Below, piece by piece: positions 39,080-48,058 of a stretch of DNA of 64,000 nt. The position numbers were made by a program, and so were the translations under genes. The stretch's first letter is position 1. Every line of letters starts with the position of its first letter. Origin of the DNA: Geodermatophilus ruber (lineage in GTDB: Bacteria; Actinomycetota; Actinomycetes; Mycobacteriales; Geodermatophilaceae); contig NZ_FOSW01000006.1 in the NCBI RefSeq assembly GCF_900114385.1, positions 211,495 to 275,494 of the forward strand. Reading direction: 5' to 3'. Below the pieces are notes generated by a model. The model made no database searches and was not told where the DNA came from. It was given only the letters and a program-made list of their open reading frames with translations.

Positions 39080-40636
39080 GTGGACGTCCTGGACGTGGCG
39101 CGCTGGCAGTTCGGGATCACGACCGTCTACCACTTCCTGATGGTCCCGCTGACCATCGGACTGGGGATCCTGGTCGCGGTCATGCACACCATGTGGGTGC
39201 GGACGGACAAGCCCGAGTGGCTGCGGATGACCCGCTTCTGGGGCCGGATCTACCTGATCAACTTCGTGCTCGGCGTGGCCACCGGGCTGGTGCAGGAGTT
39301 CCAGTTCGGGCTGGCCTGGAGCGAGTACTCCCGCTTCGTCGGCGACGTCTTCGGCTCGCTGCTGGCGCTGGAGGCGCTGCTGGCCTTCTTCCTCGAGTCG
39401 ACGTTCCTCGGCCTGTGGATCTTCGGCTGGGGCCGGATCCCGAAGAAGGTGCACCTGGCCGCGCTGTGGGCGGCGGTGATCGGCTCGATCGTCAGCGCGT
39501 ACTTCATCATCGCGGCCAACTCCTGGATGCAGCACCCGGTCGGGGTCGCGGTGGCCGAGGACGGCCGCCCGGAGCAGGTCGACTTCTTCGCCGTCCTGAC
39601 CAACAACACCGCGCTGGCCGCGTTCAGCCACGCGATCGTCGCCGCGCTCATGGTCGCCGGCGCGCTGCTGGTGGGGGTCGGCCTGTGGCAGCTGCGCCGG
39701 CGGAAGCTGGCCGGGCAGCCGACCGCCGACGCCGATCACCAGGTCTGGCGCCGCTCGGTGCGGCTGGGCGGCTGGGTGTCGCTCGCGGCGTTCGTGCTGG
39801 TCGCCCTGACCGGCGACTGGCAGGGCAAGCTCATGTACCAGCAGCAGCCGCTGAAGATGAGCTCGGCCGAGGCACTGTGTCAGACCGAGGCGCCGGCGTC
39901 GTTCTCGATCCTCGCGTGGAACAAGCTGGGCTCCAACGAGTGCGACGACGTCCACTCGATCACCGTCCCCGGGCTGCTCTCCTTCCTGGCGCACAGCGAC
40001 TTCTCCTCGGCGGTGCCGGGCGTGAACGACCTGCAGGAGCGCTACGCCGCGGTCTACGGGGCGACCTACCCCGACGACCCGTCGTTCGGCGCCAAGGCCG
40101 GCGAGCCGATCGACTACACCCCGGTGCTGGCGGTCACCTACTGGAGCTTCCGGCTGATGATCGGCACGGGCGCGGTCTCGGCAGCGGTCGCCGCCTACGC
40201 GCTGTGGGCGACCCGCAGGGGCCGGGTGCCGACGTCGCGGATCGGCGTCCACGGGGCGCTGCTGGCGGTGGCCGCCCCGTTCGTGGCCAACGCGACCGGT
40301 TGGATCTTCACCGAGATGGGCCGCCAGCCCTTCGTCGTCGTCCCGAACCCCGACGTCCCGGTCGACGAGCAGGTCTGGTTCTTCACCGCGCAGGCGGTCT
40401 CCCCCGGCGTCTCGGCCGCCGAGGTGTGGACGTCGCTGATCGCGCTGACCGCGGTCTACGGGGCGCTGGCCGTGGTCGAGCTGTGGCTGATCACCCGCTT
40501 CGTGCGCCGCGGCGTCACCACCGGGGACGACCACCCGACGCCCGGGTTCACCCCGCAGCCGCCCGACGAGGTCGACGACGGCGGTGACGCGCCCCGGCGC
40601 GACCGTGACGACGACGTCCTCTCGTTCGCCTACTGA
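39080..40636 (+). CDS. cydA: Cytochrome bd ubiquinol/menaquinol oxidase subunit I
   Basis: Membrane subunit of 518 residues carrying hemes b558, b595 and d. It starts ARWQFGITTVYHFLMVPLT, contains the heme b595 ligand His in the first helix, and has WGRIYLINFVLGVATGLVQE, the quinol loop with short Q-loop, and NATGWIFTEMGRQPFVVV (GWxxxExGRQP). It uses low-oxygen respiration and does not pump protons. GTG 39080 follows GAGGAGACGAG. First gene of cydA-cydB-cydDC, probably under BlaI control from the two upstream dyads. Confidence 0.97.
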   Translation: MDVLDVARWQFGITTVYHFLMVPLTIGLGILVAVMHTMWVRTDKPEWLRMTRFWGRIYLINFVLGVATGLVQEFQFGLAWSEYSRFVGDVFGSLLALEALLAFFLESTFLGLWIFGWGRIPKKVHLAALWAAVIGSIVSAYFIIAANSWMQHPVGVAVAEDGRPEQVDFFAVLTNNTALAAFSHAIVAALMVAGALLVGVGLWQLRRRKLAGQPTADADHQVWRRSVRLGGWVSLAAFVLVALTGDWQGKLMYQQQPLKMSSAEALCQTEAPASFSILAWNKLGSNECDDVHSITVPGLLSFLAHSDFSSAVPGVNDLQERYAAVYGATYPDDPSFGAKAGEPIDYTPVLAVTYWSFRLMIGTGAVSAAVAAYALWATRRGRVPTSRIGVHGALLAVAAPFVANATGWIFTEMGRQPFVVVPNPDVPVDEQVWFFTAQAVSPGVSAAEVWTSLIALTAVYGALAVVELWLITRFVRRGVTTGDDHPTPGFTPQPPDEVDDGGDAPRRDRDDDVLSFAY

Positions 40637-40654
40637 GCCGCAGGAGTTGCTCCC

Positions 40655-41671
40655 ATGGATCTGCAGACCCTCTGGTTCGCCGCCGTCGCGGTGCTGTGGA
40701 CCGGCTTCCTGCTCCTGGAGGGGTTCGACTTCGGCGTCGCCGCGCTGCTACCGGTGCTGGGCCGCCGCCCCGCCGACCGGCACCTGCTGCTGCGCACCAT
40801 CGGCCCGCTCTGGGACGGCAACGAGGTGTGGCTGATCACCGCCGTCGGCGCGGTGTTCGCCGCCTTCCCGGGCTGGTACGCCACCTGGCTGCCCGCGCTC
40901 TACCTGCCGTTCGTGCTGGTGCTCCTCGGGCTGATCATCCGGGCGGTCGCCTTCGAGTGGCGGCACTCCCACCACACCGCGGCGTGGGACACGACCTGGA
41001 CGCGGGTCATCACCGCCGGCTCGCTGATCGCCGCCCTCGGCATCGGCGCCGCCCTGGGCGCGACCACCCTCGGCCTGCCGGTCGACGGCGAGGGCAACCG
41101 GGTCGGCGGCGCGTTCTCCGGGCTGGGCTGGCCGGCGGCGCTGGGCGCGGTCGCCGTGCTCGCCTTCTCGCTGGTGCACGGCGCGATCTTCCTGTCGCTG
41201 AAGACCGACGGGCCGGTGCGGGTCGCCGCCCGGCGGTTCGCGCTGCGGTGGGCGCCGGTGGCCGCGCTGCCGCTGCTGGCCTGGGCCGGGCTGGTGCACC
41301 TGCGGTACGGCACGCCGGTCACCGGGGCGCTGTGGCTGCTCGCCGCCCTGGCGGTGGTCGTGGCCTGGGCGCGGATCCGGGTCGGCCGCGAGGGGCAGGG
41401 CTTCGCGGCGTGGGGCACGATGCTCGCGGCCGCGGCGGCCACGATCTTCGGTGCGGCCTACCCGGTCGTCGTCCCCTCGACGATCGACCCGGCCTTCGAC
41501 GTCACCGTGGCCGACGCCTCGGTCAGCGACTACACGCTCACCGTGATGACCTGGGTGGCTGCCGTCGGCCTCCCGGTCGTGCTCGCCTACCAGGCCTGGA
41601 CCTACTGGGTGTTCCGCACGCGGCTGACCGCGGAGCCGGTGCACGCCGAGCCCGCCGGGGTGCCCGCGTGA
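40655..41671 (+). CDS. cydB: Cytochrome bd oxidase subunit II
   Basis: Membrane protein of 338 residues: LQTLWFAAVAVLWTGFLLLE, GFDFGVAALLPVLGR (the GFDFGV motif is typical), GPLWDGNEVWLITAVGAVFA, and AYPVVVPSTIDPAFDVTVAD. It starts 18 bp after cydA. Its stop overlaps the GTG of the cydDC fusion. Partner of CydA in the terminal oxidase. Confidence 0.97.
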   Translation: MDLQTLWFAAVAVLWTGFLLLEGFDFGVAALLPVLGRRPADRHLLLRTIGPLWDGNEVWLITAVGAVFAAFPGWYATWLPALYLPFVLVLLGLIIRAVAFEWRHSHHTAAWDTTWTRVITAGSLIAALGIGAALGATTLGLPVDGEGNRVGGAFSGLGWPAALGAVAVLAFSLVHGAIFLSLKTDGPVRVAARRFALRWAPVAALPLLAWAGLVHLRYGTPVTGALWLLAALAVVVAWARIRVGREGQGFAAWGTMLAAAAATIFGAAYPVVVPSTIDPAFDVTVADASVSDYTLTVMTWVAAVGLPVVLAYQAWTYWVFRTRLTAEPVHAEPAGVPA

Positions 41672-44600
41672 CCAGCCATGGTGGCCACAAGGGCCCAGGT
41701 GTCGGCGGCCCCCCGGGCCACGACGGCCGGGGACGGGGGCCGCTGGCGCCGCTCGACGGGGTCCCGGGGCTACCCGCGGCGCTGGGCCGTGCCGCGCTCG
41801 CCGCCCTGGGGCAGACGGCGGGGGTGGTGCTGCTCGCGGCCGGGCTGGCGCACGCCGTGGCCCGGGCCGTCGGGCACGCCGAGGGGGCCCTTCCCGGTCC
41901 GCTGGTCCTGGCCACCGCCGGGGTCGCGCTGCGCGCGGTCGCCGGGTCGCTGGGCGAGCTGGCCGCCGCCCGCGACGCCCGGCGGGCCGAGGAGCGGCTG
42001 CGCGCGAGGCTGGTCGACCGGCTCGCCGGGTCGCCGGCGGCGGTGGCCGCGGCGGGCGGTCCGGGCCCCGCGGCGGTGCTGGCCACCACCCGGCTGGCCG
42101 ACCTCGCCCCGGGGCTGACGACCTACCTCCCGGCGCTGGCGCAGACGCTGGTGGTCCCTCCGGTGCTGCTGGCCGTCCTCGCCGCGACCGACCTGCTCTC
42201 GGCCGTCCTGGTCGCGGTCACCCTGCCGCTGGTGCCGGTGTTCATGGTGCTGGTCGGGCTGGCCACCCGGGACGGCACGACCGGCGCCGCCCGGGCGCTG
42301 GACCGCATCGCCGCGCACGTCGCCGAGCTGGTCCGCGGCCTGCCGGTGCTGGTCGGTCTGGGCCGCGCCGCCGAGCAGGTCGCCGCCCTGGCCGAGCTCG
42401 GGGAGACCTCGCGACGGCGCACCCTGGCCACGCTGCGGCTGGCGTTCCTCTCCGCGCTGGTGCTCGAGCTGATCGCCACCCTGTCGGTCGCGCTGGTCGC
42501 GGTCACGGTGGGCCTGCGGCTGGTGCACGGGAACGTGGAGCTGGCCGTCGGGCTGACCGCGCTCCTGCTCGCCCCGGAGGCGTTCGCCCCGCTGCGGGCC
42601 CTGGGGGCCGCCCACCACGCCAACGAGGACGCCGCGCTGGCCGCCGCCGAGGCCCGCGCGGTGCTCGCCGCGCCGCCCGCCCGCTCGGTGGTCGCGGCGG
42701 GGCCGGACGACGACCCGCGCGGTGCCGACCTCGCGGTCACCGGGCTGACCGTGCGTCACCCCGGCCGGGACCGGCCCGCCCTTCCGCCGGTGGACCTCGC
42801 CGTCCGGCCCGGCGAGCTGGTGATCGTGCGCGGGCCGAGCGGCGCGGGCAAGTCCACGCTGCTCGCCGTCCTCACCGGGCTGGTCGACCCCTCGGCCGCG
42901 GTCGGCGGCACGGTCACCGGGGTGCCGGCCGGCGGGGTGGCGTACCTGCCCCAGCACCCGCGGACCACCGGCGCGACGGTGGCCGACGAGCTGCGCCGGC
43001 ACGCCGGCTCCGAGCCGGGGGCGGACGAGATCGTGGGCGAGGCGTTCGTCGTCGAGGCGCTGGCCCGGGTCGGTGCGACCGAGCTGGCCGGCCGTGGGTG
43101 CACCACCCTCTCCCCCGGCGAGCTGCAGCGGGTGGCGCTGGCCCGGGCCCTGGTCCGGGTGCGCCGCGGCGCCCGGCTGCTGCTGCTCGACGAGCCCACG
43201 GCGCACCTGGACGACGTCGCCGCCGCGCGGGTCGCCGCGGTGCTGGCCGGGCTGCGCGGCACGGTCACGGTCCTGCTGGTGACCCACGACCCCGCCCTCG
43301 CCGCGCTGGCCGACCGCGCGATCACCCTCGCCGCCCCGGAGACCGCACCCCCGGAGCTGGCTGTCCGCGCCGAAGGTCCGGCCCCGGCCGCGGAGCCGGA
43401 CGTCCCTGCGCCCACCTCCGGCGCGGAGAGGCCGGTCCCGGCCTCGGACGGGCAGCGCCGGGCGCTGGTCCGCGCGGTCGCAGCCGGCACCGCGTCGGCC
43501 GGTGCCGGCGTGGCGCTGACCGCGGTCTCCGGCTGGCTGATCGTGCGCGCCGCGGAGATGCCGCCGGTGCTCACGCTGATGGTCGCGATCGTCGGCGTCC
43601 GCCTGTTCGGCCTGGGGCGGGCGCTGCTGCGCTGGGTGGAGCGGATGACCGCGCACGACGCCGCGCTGCGGCTGGCCGCCGGGCTGCGGGTGCGGCTGTG
43701 GCGGGCGCTGGGCGCGCAGGGCCTCGCCGCCGACCGGACGCCGGGCGCGGCGCTGGCCCGGGTGGTCGGTGACGTCGGGCTGGTGCAGGACCTCACCGTG
43801 CGGGTCGTCCCGCCCGCGCTGGTCGCCGGCGCCGTCACCGCGGGCACCGTCGGTGCGCTGGCGCTGCTCTCGCCGGCCGCGGCGGGCACGGCCGGCCTGG
43901 TGCTGGCGGCCACCGTCGCGCTGGTGGTGGCGGTGCACCGGCGGCTCGACGCCGGCGCCGCCCGTGCCGAGGCCGCGCTGCGGGTGACCGTGCTGCGCGA
44001 CACCACCACGGTGCTCGAGGGCGCGGCCGACCTGCGGGCGCACGGCCTGGCCACCCGCACCGCGGCCGACCTGGCCGGGCTCGCCGCCCGCCGGGCGACC
44101 GCCGCCCGCAGGGGCACGCGGGCCGGCGCGGTGGGCAACGGCCTCGTGGCGCTCGGCACCGGGCTGGCCGCGGTCGCCGCGGCGGCCGTCGGGGCGACCG
44201 CGGCCACCGGCCCGGTCGTCGCGGTGCTCGCGCTGGCCCCCCTGGCGCTGGCCGAGCCGCTGACCGCGCTGGTCGGGGCGCTGCAGCGCCGGGGTGCTCT
44301 GGCCGACGCCCGCGCCCGGCTGGACGCCGTCCTCACCGCGCCGGTGCCGGACGACCCGCCGGCGCCGCTGCCGGTCCCGGCCCCGGTCGGCGGGCTGGCC
44401 ACGGCGGGGCTCACCGCCGGCTGGCCGGGCGGCCCGGACGTGCTGCGCGACCTGAGCACCGCGGCGTCGGCCGACGGCGGCTGGCTGGTGGTCCGGGGCC
44501 GGTCGGGGGCGGGCAAGTCGACGTTCCTGGCCGTGCTCATGGCCGCACTGCGTCCCCGCGCCGGTGGCTACCGGCTCGGGGCGGTGCCGGCCGACCGGCT

Positions 44601-45069
44601 GACCGGGGACGGCGTGCGCTCGCGGATCGCCTGGCTCCCGCAGGAAGCGCACGTGTTCGCCTCGAGCATCCGGGCCAACCTCGCCGTGGCCGCGCCCCGC
44701 GGGGCGCTCGCCGGGCCGGAGGGCGAGGCCCGGATGCGCGCCGCGCTGACCGCGACCGGGCTGGCCGGGCTGCTCGACGGGCTGCCCGCGGGCCTGGACA
44801 CCCCGGTCGGTGCGGGCGGGACGGCGCTGTCGGGCGGCGAGCGGCGCCGGCTCGCCGCCGCCCGGGCGCTGCTGACCGACCGCGACGTCGTGCTGCTCGA
44901 CGAGCCCACCGCCCACCTGGATCCACCGACCGCCGCGGCCCTGCTCCGCGACCTGCGGGGAGCGCTGGACGGCCGGGTGGTCGTCTGCGTGACCCACGAC
45001 GACGCCGTCGCGCAGCCCGGCGACACCGTCGTCCGCCTCGGGGAGCCGGCCGCCGCGCTGGCCGGGTGA
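41668..45069 (+). CDS. cydDC: CydDC fused ABC transporter for cytochrome bd assembly
   Basis: Single polypeptide of 1133 residues combining CydD and CydC half-transporters, the usual state in actinobacteria. The first half has six TM helices (about 35-330) and an ATPase with Walker [10 protein letters not shown] (about 389), [15 protein letters not shown] and [12 protein letters not shown]. The second half has TM helices (about 600-870), Walker [10 protein letters not shown] (about 945), [15 protein letters not shown] and [12 protein letters not shown]. It exports cysteine/glutathione-type thiols needed for bd oxidase assembly. GTG 41668 overlaps the cydB stop. The first ~45 residues are a Gly/Pro-rich lead. 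Confidence 0.95.
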   Translation: MTSHGGHKGPGVGGPPGHDGRGRGPLAPLDGVPGLPAALGRAALAALGQTAGVVLLAAGLAHAVARAVGHAEGALPGPLVLATAGVALRAVAGSLGELAAARDARRAEERLRARLVDRLAGSPAAVAAAGGPGPAAVLATTRLADLAPGLTTYLPALAQTLVVPPVLLAVLAATDLLSAVLVAVTLPLVPVFMVLVGLATRDGTTGAARALDRIAAHVAELVRGLPVLVGLGRAAEQVAALAELGETSRRRTLATLRLAFLSALVLELIATLSVALVAVTVGLRLVHGNVELAVGLTALLLAPEAFAPLRALGAAHHANEDAALAAAEARAVLAAPPARSVVAAGPDDDPRGADLAVTGLTVRHPGRDRPALPPVDLAVRPGELVIVRGPSGAGKSTLLAVLTGLVDPSAAVGGTVTGVPAGGVAYLPQHPRTTGATVADELRRHAGSEPGADEIVGEAFVVEALARVGATELAGRGCTTLSPGELQRVALARALVRVRRGARLLLLDEPTAHLDDVAAARVAAVLAGLRGTVTVLLVTHDPALAALADRAITLAAPETAPPELAVRAEGPAPAAEPDVPAPTSGAERPVPASDGQRRALVRAVAAGTASAGAGVALTAVSGWLIVRAAEMPPVLTLMVAIVGVRLFGLGRALLRWVERMTAHDAALRLAAGLRVRLWRALGAQGLAADRTPGAALARVVGDVGLVQDLTVRVVPPALVAGAVTAGTVGALALLSPAAAGTAGLVLAATVALVVAVHRRLDAGAARAEAALRVTVLRDTTTVLEGAADLRAHGLATRTAADLAGLAARRATAARRGTRAGAVGNGLVALGTGLAAVAAAAVGATAATGPVVAVLALAPLALAEPLTALVGALQRRGALADARARLDAVLTAPVPDDPPAPLPVPAPVGGLATAGLTAGWPGGPDVLRDLSTAASADGGWLVVRGRSGAGKSTFLAVLMAALRPRAGGYRLGAVPADRLTGDGVRSRIAWLPQEAHVFASSIRANLAVAAPRGALAGPEGEARMRAALTATGLAGLLDGLPAGLDTPVGAGGTALSGGERRRLAAARALLTDRDVVLLDEPTAHLDPPTAAALLRDLRGALDGRVVVCVTHDDAVAQPGDTVVRLGEPAAALAG

Positions 45070-45075
45070 CCGAGG

Positions 45076-45354
45076 TCAGGCCGCGTGCACGCGGGGGCCG
45101 GCGGGCCGGGCCCGGACGACCTCGAACCCGGGAAAGGCGGGCAGCTCCGGATCGACGACGAGCGGGACGCCGGGCGGCGCACCGAGGGTGCCCCGCTCGA
45201 CGGCCGCGCGCGCGGCCGGGTCCAGCTGCGCGAGCATGCACGCGTGCAGCTCGGGTCGGATGCGGATCTCCCGCGGCGGCGCGGCGTGCCGATCGCGGGC
45301 GATCGCGAGGACGTCGCCGGCGATGTCCGGTCGGGCCCAGTGGATGGTGGACAT
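45076..45354 (-). CDS. Small hypothetical protein
   Basis: Protein of 92 residues from ATG 45354, preceded by AGGAGG at good spacing, which supports translation. The sequence (HWARPDIAGDVLAIARDRHA, RIRPELHACMLAQLDPAARA, DPELPAFPGFEVVRARPA) shows no membrane segment or signal peptide. I do not recognise the family. It converges with cydDC, 6 bp apart. Confidence 0.7.
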   Translation of the reverse strand: MSTIHWARPDIAGDVLAIARDRHAAPPREIRIRPELHACMLAQLDPAARAAVERGTLGAPPGVPLVVDPELPAFPGFEVVRARPAGPRVHAA

Positions 45355-45490
45355 GGTGGCCTCCTGGGCGGTCCCCCCGCACTCGTGTGCAACACCGGGG
45401 GGACCTCGTCCATGTCCTATCCGCGGGGTCTGACGGTCCGGCGCGCCGGCGGAGCCCCGACGTGTCACTGCTGTCGGGCACCCTGCCGGC

Positions 45491-46051
45491 ATGGACACCC
45501 CCTTCACCGGCTCGGTATTCCTCGGCATGAGCGTCGACGGCTTCATCGCCCGTCCCGACGGCGACCTCTCCTGGCTCACCGGGGGCGCCGAAGCCGGCGG
45601 CGCCCCGGACGACGGCGCCGGCGGCGACTTCGGGTTCACCGCGTTCGTCTCCGGCGTGGATGCCCTCGTCATGGGGCGGAGCACGTACGAGGTGATCGCG
45701 CCGCTGGCGGAGTGGCCCTACCAGGGCAAGCCGGTGCACGTGATCAGCACGACGCTCGAGCCCGGCGAAGACGCCCGCATCACCGTGCACCCGTCCTTCG
45801 ACGACGCTGTGGCGGCGCTGACGGCGGCCGGGTACCGGCGGGTGTACGTCGACGGCGGCCGGACGGTGCACGCCTTCCTCACCGCCGGGCTGATCGGTGA
45901 CCTCACCCTGTCGCGGGTGCCGGTGCTCATCGGCGCGGGGCACACCCCGTTCGGCGTGCTGCCGGCCGACGTCCCGCTCGCGCACGAGCGGACCGAGGTG
46001 TTCCCCGGCGGCATGGTGCAGACGACCTACCGCGTGCTCCGAGAGGGCTGA
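45491..46051 (+). CDS. Dihydrofolate-reductase-fold (RibD C-terminal type) protein
   Basis: Protein of 186 residues with the DHFR/RibD_C pattern: VFLGMSVDGFIARPDGDLSW, VDALVMGRSTYEVIAPLAEW, VHVISTTLEPG, RVYVDGGRTVHAFLTAGLIG and LTLSRVPVLIGAGHTPFG. Such stand-alone proteins are probably NADPH-dependent reductases; the true substrate is unknown, and it lacks full dihydrofolate-specific residues as far as I can see. It starts at ATG 45491 and is monocistronic. It converges with the YiiX-like gene. Confidence 0.9.
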   Translation: MDTPFTGSVFLGMSVDGFIARPDGDLSWLTGGAEAGGAPDDGAGGDFGFTAFVSGVDALVMGRSTYEVIAPLAEWPYQGKPVHVISTTLEPGEDARITVHPSFDDAVAALTAAGYRRVYVDGGRTVHAFLTAGLIGDLTLSRVPVLIGAGHTPFGVLPADVPLAHERTEVFPGGMVQTTYRVLREG

Positions 46052-46058
46052 GCGCGGC

Positions 46059-46697
46059 TCAGGCCGGGGGCACCTCGACCGGGATCTCCGGCCCGAGGGT
46101 GGCTCCCTGCAGGAGCTCGAGATCGTCGCCGGACCAGAAGCTGCCCGGGTCGTAGGCGTTGCGCGGTCGGTCGCCGTCGAGCAGCCCCATCGCGGTGTAG
46201 GTGGCGGCCACCAGCTCGGCGCAGAACACCGTCTCAGCGGTCGTCCCGCGGCGCAGCCGGCCGTTCACCCACCCGCGGACCAGCCCTCGGGTGGTGGGGA
46301 ACGGCTTGCCGTCGAACCGGGCGACGGCGCGCAGGACGGCGTCCTCCATCTCCCGGGTCACGCCGCCGTCGTCGGCCGGGCCGACCAGCTGCCGCAGCCA
46401 GGCCCGCTGGCCGTAGCGGTGCCGCCAGGTGCGCACGGCGTCGGCGAGGTCGTGCAGCTGGACGCCGCGCTGGTGCTGGCCGGTCCAGACGTCGGGCAGG
46501 GTGCGCCCCAGCTCGGCGTGCCAGAGCAGCGGCGGCAGGTCGTCGAGCACGACGGCCATCCCGACATGGTTGACCGGGGCGTTGGTGAACGCCCGGATGG
46601 CGCGGTCGGCCACGGAGGCGCCACGGAAGACCCAGACGTCACCGGTCCGGGTCAGCTCGACCGCCTCGTCGAGCGGGAGCGCACGGACCGGGGGCAT
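46059..46697 (-). CDS. YiiX/YebB-like permuted papain-fold protein
   Basis: Protein of 212 residues. The order His then Cys (TNAPVNHVGMAVVLDD early, TVFCAELVAATYTAMGLL late, Cys about 162) is that of circularly permuted NlpC/P60-like enzymes. The TGDVWVFRGASVADRAIRAF start is typical as well. There is no signal peptide. It may act as a lipid- or peptide-cleaving thiol hydrolase. A TAACGT -10 lies 6 nt before ATG 46697 (leaderless), sharing bases with the divergent promoter. Confidence 0.8.
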   Translation of the reverse strand: MPPVRALPLDEAVELTRTGDVWVFRGASVADRAIRAFTNAPVNHVGMAVVLDDLPPLLWHAELGRTLPDVWTGQHQRGVQLHDLADAVRTWRHRYGQRAWLRQLVGPADDGGVTREMEDAVLRAVARFDGKPFPTTRGLVRGWVNGRLRRGTTAETVFCAELVAATYTAMGLLDGDRPRNAYDPGSFWSGDDLELLQGATLGPEIPVEVPPA

Positions 46698-46702
46698 GCG
46701 GC

Positions 46703-46709
46703 TACGTTA
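46703..46709. promoter_or_regulatory. Shared bidirectional -10 element
   Basis: TACGTTA reads as TACGTT toward GTG 46717 (8-nt gap) and as TAACGT on the other strand toward ATG 46697 (6-nt gap). The two divergent start codons are only 19 bp apart, so both transcripts would be leaderless and cannot be started at once. Confidence 0.55.
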
Positions 46710-46716
46710 GGCGACC

Positions 46717-46944
46717 GTGCGCGTGTGGAAGCTGCTCGGAGTGGCCGGCCTCGCGGGCGTCGCGGCGACGGGCGCGGTGCTCGCCCGCCAGGAGCGCCGG
46801 CGCCGCGCCCACACGCCCGAGGAGATCCGGGCGCGGCTGCGCGAGCGGCACGCGGCGCTGGAGCCGGCCCCCGAGCCCGCTCCCGCGGCCGCGCCCGGGA
46901 GCGAGCGCAGGCTCTGGCTGCGCCGAGCGCTCCGCCGCGGCTGA
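46717..46944 (+). CDS. Small single-pass membrane protein, function unknown
   Basis: Protein of 75 residues from GTG 46717. It has one N-terminal TM helix (VWKLLGVAGLAGVAATGAVL, about 3-22) followed by a very basic stretch (ARQERRRRAHTPEEIRARLR) and an Ala/Pro linker ending in an Arg-rich tail (RRLWLRRALRRG). The positive-inside pattern puts the body in the cytosol. I recognise no family. The promoter overlaps that of the divergent gene. Confidence 0.65.
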   Translation: MRVWKLLGVAGLAGVAATGAVLARQERRRRAHTPEEIRARLRERHAALEPAPEPAPAAAPGSERRLWLRRALRRG

Positions 46945-47310
46945 CCGGCCCGCCACGGAGGGCGACCGCCACACCGCCCCTCGCGCGTGCAGGTTCCGCC
47001 GCGTCCGGCGCGGGCCCACACTGCTCGCGCCGGCGTCGCCGTCCGTCGAGCTCTGGGTCATCCGGATGGCGGCGCCGACGCGGTCGGTGCCCCGGGGGAC
47101 GAGAACCCCGGCGGCTCCCCGATGAGGACCCCATGCGGTCCGGGCGTCGGGGCCGCCCGGTGACCGGAGTGGATCGGTCGAGGTGACGCGGACCGGTCCA
47201 CTCCGCTCGGCGACCGGGCATGGCTCGCGTCACACCAGGCCATCCGGGATACTGCTGCGTAGGACACGACCGGGTGGCACAACGCCGAACGAGAGAGGAC
47301 GCAGGAATCG
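46945..47310 (+). other. 366-bp intergenic region with a long hairpin
   Basis: It holds no supported gene. GGAGTGGATCGGTC at 47166-47179 pairs with GACCGGTCCACTCC at 47191-47204 (14 bp with one G-T pair, 11-nt loop), about 107 bp before the GAF-ANTAR start. It could be a terminator for the upstream gene or a leader RNA; ANTAR proteins act on such leader hairpins, so the position is notable. Confidence 0.5.
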
Positions 47311-48054
47311 GTGGGGACGCTCGATCGCGATCCGGCGCAGCAGGGACGCGGCAACCAGGAGGGCGACCTGCTCGACCTGCTGGCCTCCGGTGGTGATCTC
47401 AACGACTTCCTGACCGACCTCGTCCACCTCGCGGTGCGGCAGACCCCGCACGCCCAGGCGTGCGGGCTGACCCTGGCCCGCCCCGGGGGCGCGGTCACCG
47501 TGACCAGCACCGGCCCGCTCGCCCAGCAGGCCGACGAGCGGCAGTACCAGACCGACGACGGTCCCTGCCTGCAGGCGATGCGCGAGGGCGTCGTGGTCCG
47601 GGTCGACGACATGCCCGCGGAGACCCGCTGGGGCCCCTATCCCGCACTCGCCGCGCAGGTCGGCGTCCGGTCCTCGCTGTCCCTGCCGCTGTTCGTCGAG
47701 GAACGCAGCATCGGGGCGCTGAACCTCTACTCCACCGAACGGGGCGCCTTCGGGCCCGAGGACGAGCCGATCGGCAGCCGCTGGGCCGCGCACGCCTCGG
47801 GCGCGCTCGGGGTGGCTCTGCGGATCGCCGACGGCCTCGACCACGCCGAGCAGCTGCGCGGCGGCCTGGACACGCGGGCGACGATCGGCCAGGCGATCGG
47901 GCTGCTCATGGCCCAGGAGAAGTGCACCACCCAGCAGGCCTTCGAGCTGCTGAAGCTCTCCTCGCAGCGCCGCAACGTCAAGCTCCGGGACGTCGCCACC
48001 GCGCTCGTGGCCTCCTTCGAGAGCGAGCTGCCGGAGCGTCCCGCCCGCTGGTGA
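47311..48054 (+). CDS. GAF and ANTAR domain RNA-binding antiterminator
   Basis: Protein of 247 residues. The GAF domain (about 30-170) reads DLVHLAVRQTPHAQACGLTL, QTDDGPCLQAMREGVVVRVD and SSLSLPLFVEERSIGALNLY. The ANTAR domain (about 180-240) reads RATIGQAIGLLMAQEKCTTQ and QAFELLKLSSQRRNVKLRDV, with the conserved hydrophobic and basic residues. ANTAR proteins bind paired hairpins in nascent RNA and prevent termination. Start GTG 47311. A leader hairpin at 47166-47204 could be a self-target (speculative). Confidence 0.93.
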   Translation: MGTLDRDPAQQGRGNQEGDLLDLLASGGDLNDFLTDLVHLAVRQTPHAQACGLTLARPGGAVTVTSTGPLAQQADERQYQTDDGPCLQAMREGVVVRVDDMPAETRWGPYPALAAQVGVRSSLSLPLFVEERSIGALNLYSTERGAFGPEDEPIGSRWAAHASGALGVALRIADGLDHAEQLRGGLDTRATIGQAIGLLMAQEKCTTQQAFELLKLSSQRRNVKLRDVATALVASFESELPERPARW

Positions 48055-48058
48055 GCGC

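Noticed and set aside
41770..44997. A 1075-codon minus-strand open frame opposite cydDC
   Set aside because: Low-complexity Gly/Gln/Arg/His translation, no domain, fully antisense to a well-supported ABC fusion.
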